Below are positions 6,425 to 7,159 of a stretch of DNA of 7,159 bases, in pieces. Below the pieces are notes generated by a model, which made no database searches, was not told where the DNA came from, and was given only the letters and a program-made list of their open reading frames with translations. The translations under genes and the position numbers were made by a program. The stretch is from an uncultured Bacillota bacterium (GTDB lineage: Bacteria; Bacillota; Clostridia; Oscillospirales; Oscillospiraceae). Within the stretch, counting starts at the first letter, position 1. Every line of letters starts with the position of its first letter. The stretch is taken from contig CANDCW010000102.1 of assembly GCA_947383275.1 (NCBI GenBank), positions 1 to 7,159 of the forward strand, read 5' to 3'.

Positions 6425-6727
6425 ATGGAAATTCTGAAACCCGCCATCGCCGGGACGCTGGAGTCCAGCGACGCCCAGGTGACGGTGGAGCCTGGGGAGG
6501 GCGGCATCGAGCTGGCCCTCACCAGCAGTGTGATGAACCAGTACGGCCGGCAGATCAAGGCCGCGGTGCTGGAGACCCTGGAGCGGCTGGAGGTCACCTC
6601 CGCCCGGGTAACCGTGGTGGACAAGGGGGCGCTGGACTGCACCCTCAAGGCCCGGGTGGAGTGCGCGGTGTTCCGCTCCTGCGGCCAGTCCGAGAAAAAT
6701 ATCCCCTGGGGAGGTGCTGTCAGATGA
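6425..6727 (+). CDS. citD: Citrate lyase acyl carrier protein (gamma subunit)
   Basis: This 100-residue protein is the acyl carrier subunit of citrate lyase, about the normal length. The N-terminal AGTLESSD (9-16) is the family signature; S14 matches the serine that carries the phosphoribosyl-dephospho-CoA prosthetic group, on which acetyl and citryl thioesters are held. The C-terminal half has the conserved VVDKGALDCTLKARV (64-78). In the complex (alpha CitF, beta CitE, gamma CitD) citrate is split to acetate and oxaloacetate. Its stop overlaps the start of citE in ATGA, showing translational coupling. It follows the AbrB-type gene by 30 bp and is far more G/C-rich than it. Citramalate lyase uses a closely related subunit, so that enzyme is the main alternative. 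The ligase and prosthetic-group genes that mature CitD are not in the window. Confidence 0.95.
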   Translation: MEILKPAIAGTLESSDAQVTVEPGEGGIELALTSSVMNQYGRQIKAAVLETLERLEVTSARVTVVDKGALDCTLKARVECAVFRSCGQSEKNIPWGGAVR

Positions 6728-7159
6728 TCCCTCGTCCCAAGCCCGAGCGGTTCCGGCTGCGCCGGACCATGATGTTCATGAACGCCCAGAAGCCCGGCCT
6801 CATCAAGGATGCCTACATCTACGGCTGTGACTCCATCATGCTGGACCTGGAGGACGCCGTTGCCGAGAACCAGAAGGACGCCGCCCGGTTCTCCCTGTAT
6901 CACGCCTTGACCACCATCGACTACGGCGACACTGAGGTCATCGTCCGCATTAACGGCCTGGACACCCCCCACTGGCAGGAGGATATTCGCGTCTGCGTGG
7001 CCGGCGGGGCCGACGGCATTCGCATCGCCAAGTGTGAGTCCGCCCAGGACGTGCTCACCGTGGAGAAAGCGGTGGAAGAGGCCGAGCGGGAGTTCGGGGT
7101 CGAAGTGGGCCGCACCCTCCTCATGGCCGCCCTGGAGAGCCCCAAGGGCATTTTGAACG
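6724..7159 (+). CDS. citE: Citrate lyase beta subunit (citryl-ACP lyase), 3' end outside window
   Basis: The first 145 codons of a protein usually about 295 residues long are present; the frame is open to the window edge. It is a CitE-type TIM-barrel lyase that cleaves citryl-ACP to oxaloacetate and acetyl-ACP. Visible landmarks are RRTMMFMNA (13-21), LDLEDAV (40-46) with the acidic metal-site region, VRINGLDT (74-81) with the substrate-binding R75, GGADGIRIAK (94-103) and AALESPKG (135-142), where E138 matches the metal-binding glutamate. The start ATG overlaps the citD stop by 4 bp, and GGGAGG (6709-6714) lies 9 nt upstream. The order citD-citE is that of classical citrate lyase operons, so citF is expected next. 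A citramalate-specific lyase or related malyl-CoA-type enzyme is possible, but the paired citD argues for the citrate lyase complex family. Confidence 0.95.
   Translation, partial: MIPRPKPERFRLRRTMMFMNAQKPGLIKDAYIYGCDSIMLDLEDAVAENQKDAARFSLYHALTTIDYGDTEVIVRINGLDTPHWQEDIRVCVAGGADGIRIAKCESAQDVLTVEKAVEEAEREFGVEVGRTLLMAALESPKGILN

Noticed and set aside
6166..6972. A 268-codon open frame on the minus strand
   Set aside because: It crosses the end of the AbrB-type gene, citD and citE, all well supported, and has no recognisable domain.
1..7159. CRISPR arrays, tRNA/rRNA genes, insertion sequences or transposase genes
   Set aside because: No regularly spaced repeats, cloverleaf-like sequence, terminal inverted repeats with target duplications, or transposase motifs were seen.

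Overview
The window looks like a piece of the chromosome of an anaerobic, gut-type Bacillota (Clostridia, Oscillospiraceae-like). The reasons are strong AGGAGG-type ribosome binding sites, sigma-A style promoters, G/C-rich third codon positions in the catabolic genes, and a citDE pair of the fermentative citrate lyase type. The genus is an inference; no marker gene is present.

Layout. At the left (42-356, +) is a small charged orphan gene of unknown function, followed by an A/T-rich gap with a palindrome and a strong hairpin. A LysR-family regulator (532-1446, -) is read away from a six-part catabolic module on the + strand. The 248-bp divergent gap (1447-1694) holds two overlapping, back-to-back sigma-A-like promoters. 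It also has a textbook LysR-family recognition box (CATAG-N7-CTATG) centred about 65 bp before the predicted start of the catabolic operon, and an 18-bp perfect palindrome just downstream of that start. The + strand operon then runs: CitMHS-family citrate/metal transporter (1695-2999), intercistronic hairpin, single-chain aconitase-superfamily hydratase (3062-5335), AbrB-duplication membrane protein (about 5347-6394, with an apparently broken start), citD (6425-6727) and citE (6724 onward, cut by the window end).

How they fit together (inference). The LysR protein senses a di/tricarboxylate and activates the operon while limiting its own transcription. The CitMHS protein imports the substrate, probably as a metal complex with H+. 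The hydratase converts it to something citrate lyase can cleave. CitD is the acyl carrier subunit and CitE the citryl-ACP lyase subunit; CitF and the ligase/prosthetic-group genes would lie outside. Citrate itself needs no hydratase before citrate lyase, so a hydratase between importer and lyase points to a substrate such as aconitate or isocitrate, or to a citramalate/mesaconate-type variant. This makes the window a candidate self-contained 'hydrate-then-cleave' tricarboxylate fermentation locus.

Two details most deserve attention. First, the AbrB-type gene has 84 bp of clearly coding sequence upstream of its first in-frame ATG, proved by an internal repeat with a constant 183-residue offset. 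It is joined to the natural ATG only through a one-base frame change. Second, the hydratase keeps the aconitase iron-sulphur cysteines but departs from aconitase at several substrate-side residues.
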